23,344 bases of DNA from Actinomycetes bacterium (GCA_023417265.1 JAEZFY010000087.1:1-23344); one strand, 5' to 3'. Numbered from the stretch's first letter, positions 7,083 through 14,518 are shown. Notes: generated from the sequence alone by a model not told the origin. Program-made: numbers and translations.

Positions 7083-7774
7083 GCCGAACCCGAAGTGTGA
7101 TGGCGTGGGCCGCCGGTGCGCTGTACGCCTGCACCGCCACGGCGTGCGGCCCCGCACCGGCCGGTGTGTCATCCAGCGCGCCCCCAACTCCGGGAACCGC
7201 AGCCGCACCACCCGTGACGGCGGCGGCGCCGGTCAGCGCCGCACCGACGACCACCGAATACACCCCCACTGGGGTCAGTTCGGTTCCCGCTGACGACGAG
7301 CCCGGGCTGGTCACGATCGACGAAGCAGCCCGGGCGCTGCCAGCGATCCGTGTCGGTCCGGATGTGGCGCACCTGGAAGGGTTCACGCAGCCGTCGGGGG
7401 TCACGATCACGGTCGATCATGACCCGGCCACCTTCACCGACAGCGAAGCCAGCTACTGCATCGCGCTGAGCTCGGACCGCGAACTGACACGGGTCTGCCC
7501 GTTCGCTGGGGTCCCGCTGGGCGTGGTGCCATTCGTGTTCACGGAACCCCTCTCGTCGACCACCTCGGCGTATGTCGTCGTTTCCGACGCCACCCAGGTC
7601 GCGTTCGATGCGGGCGCGTGCGCGTGGCTCGACCGGTTCGCAGTCAGCCAGGACGGGTCCGCACTCGTCGTCTGTGAACTCGAGCCGGGCCGGCAGCAAC
7701 TAGGAGTTTTCGCGCAAGCCGAGTCCGCTGCAAGCGTCAAGTTCGTGATCCCCCTCCCGTCCGGCGACAGCTGA
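7064..7774 (+). CDS. Lipoprotein of unknown function (about 236 aa)
   Basis: ATG 7064 lies inside the end of the previous gene. GTG 7079 forms a GTGA overlap with that gene's stop and is an equally good start. The N-terminus has Arg residues, a hydrophobic run (VMAWAAGALYACTATAC) and a lipobox-like ATAC, so the mature protein should be lipid-anchored at that Cys. A Pro/Thr/Ala-rich linker of about 50 residues follows, then a compact beta-rich domain (EGFTQPSGVTITVDHDP; a LSSDRELTRVCPFAG segment; SAYVVVSDATQVAFDAGACAW) with paired cysteines. No known enzyme motif is seen. It ends the 5274-7774 exported-protein cluster and is followed by a GC-rich hairpin. Confidence 0.7.
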   Translation: MPGRAVSRTRSVMAWAAGALYACTATACGPAPAGVSSSAPPTPGTAAAPPVTAAAPVSAAPTTTEYTPTGVSSVPADDEPGLVTIDEAARALPAIRVGPDVAHLEGFTQPSGVTITVDHDPATFTDSEASYCIALSSDRELTRVCPFAGVPLGVVPFVFTEPLSSTTSAYVVVSDATQVAFDAGACAWLDRFAVSQDGSALVVCELEPGRQQLGVFAQAESAASVKFVIPLPSGDS

Positions 7775-7812
7775 GCCCGCCCCGGCAACCGCGCCGGCCG
7801 GTAGCTCGGGCC
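7775..7812 (+). terminator. Possible terminator hairpin after the lipoprotein gene
   Basis: GAGCCCG and CTCGGGC flank an inner CCGGC/GCCGG pairing immediately after the stop codon, giving a nested GC-rich stem with no T-run. Converging minus-strand remnants end just beyond it. The pairing is visible; function is inferred. Confidence 0.35.
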
Positions 7813-7813
7813 A

Positions 7814-8206
7814 CTACCGCCGATCCAGCCGAGACGGTCGCGCCACACGCCGATGTGGGTGGGGTCGACGCGGCCGCGTCGCATCAGCTGGCCGTGCCTG
7901 TCGAACAGTACCGGGTTCTCCGCCCGGCCGGTCCCTCGAACTGCGCGGCGAACGCTCCCCCGAACGAACCCGGTCGGTGTCCTCTTCTGTCAGCGTGAGG
8001 CGGAGGTACCGGTCGAGTGCGCTGGATGTGTCAGCCGTCACCGGCACCGAACTCGGCGATTGGATTGTGCCGGGCGCGGCCCCGTCGGCGCCCGTGGCGG
8101 CCGCCGGCGCGGCCGGGGAGTCTTGCGAACCACAGCTGTAGAGGAAGGTCCCGGCGGCGAGCAGCGTCATGGTTGTTTGCCGGCGGCGAGTGCGGGTGGA
8201 GGTCAT
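7814..8206 (-). pseudogene. Lipoprotein gene remnant with frame disruptions
   Basis: ATG 8206 starts 1 nt after the stop of the upstream carbohydrate-binding-like remnant. The N-terminus is a lipoprotein signal (MTLLAAGTFLYSC), an Ala/Pro-rich linker, then ALDRYLRLTLTEEDTDRVRS. After this the frame turns into Arg/Pro-rich noise, whereas the other two frames successively give FAAQFEGPAGR and ENPVLFDRHGQLMRRGRVDP followed by THIGVWRDRLGWIGG, which read like continuous protein. Two single-base changes in about 7940-8000 would restore one gene. The original protein was a secreted lipoprotein; nothing more can be said. Confidence 0.45.
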
Positions 8207-8207
8207 T

Positions 8208-8519
8208 TCAGAAGACCGCCTGCAGGATCACGTTGTCGATCACGACGTTGTAGTTGTTCGTCGACAGATACACCTCGCATCGGATATTGGTCGCCCACAC
8301 CGGGGCAAGAATTTCGACGGTGTGCTGGGTCCACGTGCCGGAGCTGCCGGCGGTGAACGGGACCGACGCAGCGTGGTTTCCATTCGGTCCCATGACCCAC
8401 AAGGCGGCGTGCGCTTCGGCCCGCTGATGCGGCGCCGCGGTCACACGAAGGTGCCCGGCGTCGCCGCCGACAAGGCCGTCACGCTCAATTGCGCCGACCG
8501 TGTGGTCGGCTAGGATCGG
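8208..8519 (-). pseudogene. C-terminal remnant of a secreted protein with carbohydrate-binding-module-like domain
   Basis: The frame ending at 8208 gives ALWVMGPNGNHAASVPFTAG, WTQHTVEILAP and CEVYLSTNNYNVVIDNVILQ, the jelly-roll edge pattern (final strand 'V.iDNV.l') of CenC/CBM4_9-like domains. Further upstream the better coding frame is the neighbouring one (LSVTALSAATPGTFV, then stop), so a frameshift near 8440-8450 separates the two halves of the domain. No start codon or signal peptide belonging to it remains. It was followed 1 nt later by the lipoprotein gene, so the two were an operon. Confidence 0.5.
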
Positions 8520-8564
8520 CGCAGAACGCGGGCCGCTGCTCGCACTGCCCGCTTGACAACACGA

Positions 8565-9255
8565 TCACGCCCGACACGGCCGCACCAACCCGCCGCCCTG
8601 GGCGGGGTTGACGAGATAGTCCTCGTCAGCGGGCGAGTGCCGGTGCTCCTGCATCGTTGACCAGTGTCGGTTCGTGGTCTGCGACACCGGTGCACGGCCT
8701 GTCGGCCCGGCCGCGCGCGTCGAGTGGCTGAGAAGTGACGGACCCCGCCCGTCCAGTTGTCTGGGCTGACCGTCGACGCTCACCGTCAGCGGCCCGGTCG
8801 CGCCAACACCGGCGACCAGGACATGCTCGGACACCGACAGGAGGGTGCCTCGCGTGTCAAGAGTGGCCCCGCTGGGCAGCAGCCGCCATTCGCGGGTCAG
8901 CAGCTCGCGATCCCCGGCGCTGTCGCGGTACTGGACTTTCAACGGCATGCCTCTCGCGGCGATCTCCGCTGCTGTCGCGCACGTGGCTGCTGACACCGGC
9001 CCGTCGGAGGTGTCGACCAGCACGACGAGGCACTGCTGGCGACGCTGCCCGCTGTACGTCAGCAGCGCGTCGTCACCTACCGCTACGCCGCGCCGGGATC
9101 GAGGGCGAGGTCAGGAATTTGGGCGCCGATCCGGGTGGCAAGTTCGAGAGTCTCCCCCGTCCCCCCCGACCGATCAGGTCCCGGTCCGCTCGCCACTCCG
9201 ACGACCGGGAGCCCGGCCACCAGCATCGCCAGCGCACTACAGCTCCTCGTTTCAT
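8565..9255 (-). pseudogene. Degraded secreted-protein gene
   Basis: ATG 9255 has a good ribosome site (GGAGGGA) and opens MKRGAV, but the signal-peptide-like continuation SALAMLVAGLPVVGVASGPG lies in the next frame. That frame runs to LALDPGAA and stops near 9083. A third stretch, VAVGDDALLTYSGQ then QQCLVVLVDTSDGPVSAAT and ending near VSVDGQPRQLDG, continues in another frame toward 8565, where it becomes low-complexity. At least two frameshifts are therefore needed. The product would have been a small exported protein with a VLVDTSDG-type strand. No family is recognised. Confidence 0.45.
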
Positions 9256-9399
9256 GTTTCGGTCCCTCCGCCGGGTCGTCCCGGACACCTCTACATGTCC
9301 GCCGATCGGCCGCGATTTCACCCCTGCCGTGCCCGGGCCTCACAGTCCCGGCGGTGAACCGCGTGTTCCTACCTCGCTGCCTGGCCCGGGGAACGGGCG

Positions 9400-9844
9400 A
9401 TGAGGATCGTCGCCACAGCAGCACTCACATGCCTGATCGGCGGCCTCGCCACCGGCGCTGACATACCGGTAGCCGCGCGCCTCCGGCGAGCGCGGCAGCC
9501 GTAGCGCGGCACACGCAGAACGTGGCGCGTCGCACACAGATCTTCGCATGGGTGTAATCGGCACCATCCGAGCGGACACACAGGCATGGGTGGCGGTGGA
9601 GCGTTGCGCGCGAGCGGTCGCGTACCCCTCGGATCGCCTGCGGCAGCGGACGGCTCCACCCCGCCCACTGCCGCAGGCACTCCCAGATGGCGCAGCGCCG
9701 AGCGCCACAGTGACGCCCCTCCTCCTGGCCCGCCCAGGCGCGTATCGGCCCTACATCACCAACCCAGGCCCGCCAGTTTGGCGACCAGGACGGACTCTGA
9801 ACGTTGCGCGTAATCGCACGGCTCGGCAGGACACCTACGAGTGA
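9400..9844 (+). pseudogene. Possible degraded secreted-protein gene
   Basis: ATG 9400, preceded by GGGGAACGGG, opens a clear signal peptide (MRIVATAALTCLIGGLATGA) and then stops after 34 codons. The adjacent frames carry plausible continuations (PPASAAAVARHTQNVARRTQ, then from 9548 IGTIRADTQAWVAVERCARA) to stop 9842. Three frames over 440 bp imply decay, and the downstream part could be coincidental open frame in GC-rich DNA. No function can be given. Confidence 0.3.
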
Positions 9845-9959
9845 GGGACTGGAGCGGGGAGCGAACGATGAAACCGAGTGAGGTCGGCAACGGCCGGAGT
9901 ACCCGAAAGGTTGTGCCTGCGGGCCGGCTGTACGACACTTCCGGCCAGCGGCGAGCTCG

Positions 9960-10157
9960 ATGATGGCGCTCCCCCGAGCGGGTGCGGCCGCTGCGGGCAC
10001 CGCGACCGTCGGCTCGAACGGCACGCAGGCCTCGCACCAGCGCGCGCTGTCGGAGCAGCCCGCGCCCCGGAGCAAGTTCCGGGCGAGCCCCAGCCTCGAT
10101 GGCACGTCCGCGGGACTCGCGTGGTTCGGTTGCGTTGGTTGCTGGGGAGAGGCGTGA
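9960..10157 (+). CDS. Small ORF coupled to the GNAT gene; possible peptide precursor
   Basis: 65 codons from ATG 9960 (or 9963) to TGA 10155-10157. The stop overlaps the GTG start of the GNAT gene as GTGA, the same coupling used later in this operon. Of the three plus-strand frames this one has the strongest G/C bias at third positions. The product is Ala/Ser/Gly/Thr-rich and ends DGTSAGLAWFGCVGCWGEA, a short hydrophobic tail with two Cys and two Trp, as in many modified-peptide cores. A better-supported start with ribosome site GGAGCGGGGAG is ATG 9868 (MKPSEVGNGRSTRKVVPAGR), in a frame that stops at 9963; one frameshift near 9955 would join the two into about 95 residues. It could be chance, since part of the tail codons double as the GNAT ribosome site. 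Confidence 0.3.
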   Translation: MMALPRAGAAAAGTATVGSNGTQASHQRALSEQPAPRSKFRASPSLDGTSAGLAWFGCVGCWGEA

Positions 10158-10735
10158 CTGCCATCGATCGCGTCAGCCTCCGAGATTTTCGCCTCTCTCC
10201 GGTCGAACCGCAGCACACAGCTGAGCTCTTCCGGTGGGCGGTGAGCCTCGATGCCGGGTTCCGGTGGCGTTACGGCGGGGGCACACCTAGCCCCGCTCAG
10301 TTCACCGAATCTCTGTGGGCTGGCGTGCTGTGCCAGTACGTCGTCGTGGACCGCAAGGCACAACTTCACGGGCTTGTCGTTGGGTACGGGGCGGACCACG
10401 TCCACCAGTTCGCGTACTTCGCCGTGCAAGGCAATCCTGACCGGGCAAGCGGAACAGGCGCAATGATCGGTGTGCTCCAACTTGTCGATCACATGTTTGC
10501 CAGCTGGCCGTTCCGCAAGCTGTACGTCGACATTCCGGGATACAACGAGGCGGAGTTCACAGGCGTCCTCCGCCGGCACCTCGAAGTGGAAGGTCGTCTG
10601 GTTGGCCACGTGTACCACGGCGGCCGCTTCTGGGACATGATCACCGCAACCCTGACGCGCGAGCGCTGGTACACAACGGTGCGGCCCAGATTCGCGGCCC
10701 TGCTGGCGCAGTCTCCGACACGCGGCTCGGCATGA
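10154..10735 (+). CDS. GNAT-family N-acyltransferase (193 aa)
   Basis: GTG 10154 follows GGGGAGAGG at ideal spacing; a long upstream open frame is shadow sequence. The protein has the GNAT order of the RimJ/RimL type: an N-terminal LRDFRLSPVEPQHTAELFRW, a beta strand QYVVVDRKAQLHGLVVGYG, motif A (ASGTGAMIGVLQLVDHMF) for CoA pyrophosphate binding, a KLYVDIPGYNEAEF strand with the conserved Asn, and HVYHGGRFWDMITATLTRE at the end. Such enzymes move an acyl group from acyl-CoA or acyl-carrier protein to an amine on a small molecule, peptide or protein. The next gene encodes an acyl-carrier-like protein and starts inside this gene's stop (ATGA), which hints at a carrier-bound or carrier-related donor. 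The substrate is not known. Confidence 0.82.
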   Translation: MTAIDRVSLRDFRLSPVEPQHTAELFRWAVSLDAGFRWRYGGGTPSPAQFTESLWAGVLCQYVVVDRKAQLHGLVVGYGADHVHQFAYFAVQGNPDRASGTGAMIGVLQLVDHMFASWPFRKLYVDIPGYNEAEFTGVLRRHLEVEGRLVGHVYHGGRFWDMITATLTRERWYTTVRPRFAALLAQSPTRGSA

Positions 10736-11042
10736 CACGGTCGCTCGCAATTCCCTCGGTCAAAGCTGTGGCCGGGCTGATCGCTGACGTCGTCGGCAAG
10801 CCAGTAGGCCACGGTGCCTTCGAGCGCTCTGCCCGGCTCGGCGACCTGGGCGTCGACGACGTGGCGTTCGCGGAGATCGTCGCACGCTCCTGCCGCCGGT
10901 GGCCATCGCGAAATACCCGTTCGGGCCCGACGTCCGCGACGTAACTGTCGGAGAACTTCTCGAAGTCGTCATCGCCGCAGCACTCGACGTCATGGACTGG
11001 CACCCGCCGTTGTTCGTGACCACCACAGGAGGACCGCAATGA
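10732..11042 (+). pseudogene. Acyl-carrier-protein-like gene, serine site replaced by Asp, one frameshift
   Basis: ATG 10732 overlaps the GNAT stop. Helix I is VKAVAGLIADVVGKPV, followed by LGDLGVDDVAFAEIV, which aligns without gaps to the ACP consensus 'L-x-D-L-G-x-D-S-L-x-x-x-E-L-V' except that Asp stands where Ser carries phosphopantetheine. Near 10890 the frame must slip by -1; the new frame gives PPVAIAKYPFGPDVRDVTVG and ELLEVVIAAALD (the 'TVG-L' helix IV pattern), ending at TGA 11040-11042, which overlaps the ATG of the next gene. Restored length is about 103 residues. If the frameshift is an assembly error, this is an intact carrier-like protein that cannot be pantetheinylated at the usual site; otherwise it is a pseudogene. 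Confidence 0.6.
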
Positions 11043-12295
11043 AGAAGCAAGTTGCCCTAACCGCTGGCGGTATAGCCGCACTGGTCGGCAGCGCCGGTCT
11101 GATGACGGTGGTCAGCGCCGAGCCCACCCACGAACGGGCTGTGGTGTCCCCTGCCCCGCCGCCGACCGTGAACATGTCGTTCGCCAGCTTGAACGACGCC
11201 ACCAACTTTCCTCTGGCGCCGAGCCGGCAGCTCGCGAGCCTGGAGGCTGGTGAGAGCTTCACGATCGGGAACTGGGGCGGAGTGGTGGGAGTTGCGGTAG
11301 CCGTCAACGGCGTCGCGCAGTCGGTCGACAGCACGGACGACGGATTCGTCGTCACGATCGACCGAGTGGATGGCGAAGGGGTCGCCACGGTCGAGCTGAC
11401 GCAGGAATTCGAAGACGGCACCAGCGTTTCGCTTCCGATCACGACCTACATCGGCCCGTTGGTGGCGCGCCCGGAACTGTCCGACGTCCCGATCGCGTTG
11501 GCCGCCGACACGCTGCTTGCGTGGGGCGACGCCGTCGGCGAAGTTGGCCTGCGACCCGGCAACGAGGGAGAGACCACCGTCCCCAGAGCGATCGGCGTTC
11601 TTGACGGCACGGTCGTGGTGCTCGACGTCGTCAACCACCGGCTCGTCAACGGCTCCCCGGACGGCGCCGGTGCGGTCATCGGTGATCTCGACGGAGAGAC
11701 CTACCACGCGCTGGCCGCCAATGACGACAACTCGCGAATGGTCGCAATCGACGCGATGAGTGGAACGGCCGTCGACGTGACATCCGGCGAACGCTTCGAC
11801 CTGCCCGGTGTCGTGGGGCGCCTACCGATTGATACGCGCTACCAGATCGGCGACGACTCCACCTTGCTTGTGCGCAGCCCGATTGATGACGTCGAGTACA
11901 CGATCGGAGCGCTCGGGGCGAGTGGGCTCGACCGCGGCGAGCACGCAACCCGGGAGCTCGACGAGGCGCGCGCTTGGAAGGTTGGCCCGCAAACGATCGC
12001 TGTCCAATCGAACCTCAGCGCGGAGCCCGCGCTACTCGAGTTCGACACAGAGTCGGTCACGGTCCTGGAGACCGCCACCGCTGACGACGGCACCGCGGTG
12101 GCCCTGGTGTCGCTGGTGAGCGGCGACACCGTCGCTACCCAACTGGTTGCGTTCACCGACGGCCACTACCGGTCCGTCGCCGTTCCGTTCGAGTCCGCCA
12201 ACCTGATGACCTCACATCTGGCGCTTGACGGAAGCGCGGTCACGGTCGCGACCGCGACAGCCGATGGGCTGCGCCTTCTCACCTACCAACTCTGA
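11039..12295 (+). CDS. Secreted beta-propeller-like (NHL-type) protein
   Basis: 418 residues; ATG 11039 lies within the preceding TGA and has AGGAGGA upstream. The signal peptide spans residues 1-27 (ALVGSAGLMTVVSA|EP). An Ig-like or beta-sandwich region to about residue 150 (WGGVVGVAVAVNGVAQSVDS) is followed by a C-terminal domain starting LAWGDAVGEVGLRPGNEGE, with VPRAIGVLDGTVVVLDVVNH at about 180: the 'P.gi....g.v.vlD..N.R' signature of NHL/propeller blades. The same motif set occurs in the lipoprotein at 12937, so the two are paralogues. No catalytic residues are evident. Likely role: extracytoplasmic binding or scaffolding. It precedes the NlpC/P60-like gene by 33 bp in the same operon. 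Confidence 0.75.
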   Translation: MKKQVALTAGGIAALVGSAGLMTVVSAEPTHERAVVSPAPPPTVNMSFASLNDATNFPLAPSRQLASLEAGESFTIGNWGGVVGVAVAVNGVAQSVDSTDDGFVVTIDRVDGEGVATVELTQEFEDGTSVSLPITTYIGPLVARPELSDVPIALAADTLLAWGDAVGEVGLRPGNEGETTVPRAIGVLDGTVVVLDVVNHRLVNGSPDGAGAVIGDLDGETYHALAANDDNSRMVAIDAMSGTAVDVTSGERFDLPGVVGRLPIDTRYQIGDDSTLLVRSPIDDVEYTIGALGASGLDRGEHATRELDEARAWKVGPQTIAVQSNLSAEPALLEFDTESVTVLETATADDGTAVALVSLVSGDTVATQLVAFTDGHYRSVAVPFESANLMTSHLALDGSAVTVATATADGLRLLTYQL

Positions 12296-12328
12296 ACTGC
12301 CGGCACAGCCAACTGAAGGGATTCGATT

Positions 12329-12940
12329 GTGACCATCACGACACGTGTCAACCGCCGAACGAGCGGCACCATCGCGCTCGGGGTCGGGTCCGTCATCGCG
12401 GGAACATTCGCGGTCGGGGCCGGCGCCGAGCAGGCAGACGCCGGAGTCACTCCATGGACTCGCAACAACGCGTACAACTTCGGGCTGACCGGAATCGCTG
12501 AGCGATACTGCTGTGCGGACACCGGAAACTCGATGTGGATCGACGACGATCTGCGGCTTCCGCCTCACCCGTGGGCCGCGTATGAGGCCGGTGCGGACTG
12601 CTCTGGCTATGTGGGCAAGTCCTGGCAGATGGCCAACACGGCGCACAACTCCAACACCAACAACACGATCTACCCCTCCAGCGGTGACTGGCACGCAACC
12701 GGTGGCAACGCACAGAACCAGGGCGCGATCCACATCCCCATGAACGACGCCCGAACCCGCCGGGCTGACGCCTGGGCGTACCCGGGCCACATGGGCATGT
12801 TCGAGGGGACAACCAACGCTGGCGGCCAATGGAAGATCTGGCACGCTGCAAGCGAGTCGATCGGGATCGCCGTGGCGCACCAGCCGGACAGCTACTTCGT
12901 GAACAGCGGAGCGAGGCGTTTCAAACGGGGCAATTGGTGA
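12329..12940 (+). CDS. Secreted NlpC/P60-like cysteine hydrolase
   Basis: 203 residues from GTG 12329, with GAAGGGA upstream. The signal sequence has a twin-Arg start (VNRRTSGTIALGVGS) and a probable cut after ADA near residue 38. The papain-like NlpC/P60 elements are in order: ADCSGYVGKSW with catalytic Cys91, GHMGMFEG with His154, and KIWHAAS with a third polar residue (His172). Family members cut gamma-D-Glu-diaminopimelate or related bonds in peptidoglycan peptides; amidase relatives act on other amides. The segment between Cys and His is longer and Asn/Gly-rich, and a YCCAD cysteine pair sits near residue 60, both unusual. It lies between two propeller paralogues and overlaps the second by GTGA, so the three probably act together at the cell surface. 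Confidence 0.72.
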   Translation: MTITTRVNRRTSGTIALGVGSVIAGTFAVGAGAEQADAGVTPWTRNNAYNFGLTGIAERYCCADTGNSMWIDDDLRLPPHPWAAYEAGADCSGYVGKSWQMANTAHNSNTNNTIYPSSGDWHATGGNAQNQGAIHIPMNDARTRRADAWAYPGHMGMFEGTTNAGGQWKIWHAASESIGIAVAHQPDSYFVNSGARRFKRGNW

Positions 12941-14325
12941 ACAACCGGCGTCTGGCAGCGACGCTCAGCGCAGCGGCAGTTCTCGCCACCGGCTGCGCCA
13001 CGCACCCGCCGGGCGCCTCCGGGGCACTGTCGTCTCCGAGCAGCGTTGCTCGCCCGCCGGTTGCTGCTACCACGACGTCATCACCGGCCCCCACACCGCC
13101 GCCGGCGACGCAGCCGACCGAACCGAGCAGACCGGACACGTCGCCGTCGACGTCGGCGCCAGAGCTGCCATCGGAGATCGGCTGGGACGGCGAGCTGCGC
13201 TGGAACCAGGTCCCGCTGTTCACCTTTCCGGCGAGCAGGCACCGTCTGTCGTTCCGTGTCTCGGAGCCGATCCCGGACCACGCGAGTCTGTCGCTCAGGT
13301 CACAGACCGGCGGGCCGTCGACCGCCGAACTCGACCCTGAGACCCAGCTGTGGAGCGCGACCCTGGCCGCGCCCCCAGCCGGGGTGTGGGACGTCGAAGC
13401 CCAGATCAGTTCCGCCGGCCAGACACAAACGATCGCGACGACCCACATCCCGGTCGCGACCGCGGGCGCCGCGGGTGAGACCCTGACGATCTCGGATCGG
13501 CAGCCGGCCCTCCTGGCAACCATCCCGTGGGGAACCAACGACACCAGCGTCGGACTGCACAGCCCCAGCGAAGGGCAAACGGACGCGCCCTCAGGCATCG
13601 TGCACATGCCCCGCACGGGCGAGCTCGTGATCGTCGACCGTGTGAACCGCCGACTGCTCGTCACCGACGCCCTAGCTCAGCCCGTCCGCGCGATCGCGCT
13701 CCCGATCGAAGGGTTCGTCAGCGACGCTGCCGCGCTACCCGACGGCCGCGTGATAGTCGCCGAGTTCCGCAGCGCGTCAGGCGCCGCGTTCGCTCTCGCA
13801 CACACCGTCGACGTCGCAACCGGGGCGGTCGAGTCGTCGCTGCCGGCGGCCGTGCCCGTCCTCGCTGACGGGGTGGGGCTCCGCTACGACGACCGAACAG
13901 AGCTCGTATTGGCCGAGTTCGGAGACCCGTACCCGTTCTACGACACCCGCACCGGGGCGTTCACGCCGAGCGGCACACCGGTCGACGCGTGGTACGGGCT
14001 CGTCCGCGCCCCGAACCAAGCGGGCATCAAGTCCGGGCCCGACTACCTCGCCGCCACATTCCCACTGGGCCCAACAGTCGAGGGGGTCGAACTCGGGACC
14101 TCCGCAGCATGGGCGCTCGTGACCGGCATCGGGGACGGCGAACAGATCCACGCGTGGCTCGTGCGCTACAACCTGGACGGATCGAGCGTCACCGGCGTCG
14201 AGGTGCCGCTGCCGCGCCTATGGACCGCCGCCAGCCCGTTCGCAGTCCGCGACCGCGATGTCGTGCTGATGGTCCGCACGGACTCCGGCCTTGACCTGTA
14301 CAGCGTCGACCTCCCAGAACCGTGA
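12937..14325 (+). CDS. Propeller-type (NHL-like) lipoprotein, paralogue of the 11039 product
   Basis: 462 residues from GTG 12937, which overlaps the previous stop (GTGA); TTG 12934 is an alternative. The lipobox LATGC puts the lipidated Cys at residue 20. A Pro/Thr/Ser linker (about 30-85) is followed by a beta-sandwich region (ASRHRLSFRVSEPIPDHASL) and, from about residue 196, by IPWGTNDTSVGLHSPSEGQT and SGIVHMPRTGELVIVDRVNR, which matches the WG..VGL..EG.T..P.gi...G.lvvlD.vN.RL series of the 11039 product. It would sit on the outer face of the membrane while the paralogue is released or wall-bound. No enzyme motif was found. It is the last gene of the operon. Confidence 0.75.
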   Translation: MNNRRLAATLSAAAVLATGCATHPPGASGALSSPSSVARPPVAATTTSSPAPTPPPATQPTEPSRPDTSPSTSAPELPSEIGWDGELRWNQVPLFTFPASRHRLSFRVSEPIPDHASLSLRSQTGGPSTAELDPETQLWSATLAAPPAGVWDVEAQISSAGQTQTIATTHIPVATAGAAGETLTISDRQPALLATIPWGTNDTSVGLHSPSEGQTDAPSGIVHMPRTGELVIVDRVNRRLLVTDALAQPVRAIALPIEGFVSDAAALPDGRVIVAEFRSASGAAFALAHTVDVATGAVESSLPAAVPVLADGVGLRYDDRTELVLAEFGDPYPFYDTRTGAFTPSGTPVDAWYGLVRAPNQAGIKSGPDYLAATFPLGPTVEGVELGTSAAWALVTGIGDGEQIHAWLVRYNLDGSSVTGVEVPLPRLWTAASPFAVRDRDVVLMVRTDSGLDLYSVDLPEP

Positions 14326-14414
14326 TCGAAATCGGGCGATACAGCGCGAGGTAGCGGCCAACGTGATCGAAGCCTTGTCCGGCGACGATCAAGGGCAGCA
14401 CGGCGCCTGTGTAG

Positions 14415-14446
14415 AACCGCTAATTGCGGTTGAGGGGCAGCGACCC
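14415..14446 (+). terminator. Possible terminator after the propeller operon
   Basis: A 6-bp stem AACCGC/GCGGTT with a 5-nt loop at 14415-14431 is followed by GGGG-N6-CCCC at about 14433-14446, some 90 bp after the operon's last stop. It is a weak structure, listed because it is the only hairpin pair seen there. Confidence 0.3.
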
Positions 14447-14518
14447 CACGTGCTCGCGGACCATCGCCGCGCCGTCGTGGCCACCTCGCCCTTGCTGGGA
14501 AACGGCCAAGGCGTACGC

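Noticed and set aside
9425..10750. 441-codon open frame on the minus strand
   Set aside because: It lies opposite the GNAT gene, has Arg/Ala/Pro-rich shadow composition and no recognisable motif; the plus-strand GNAT has motifs and a ribosome site.
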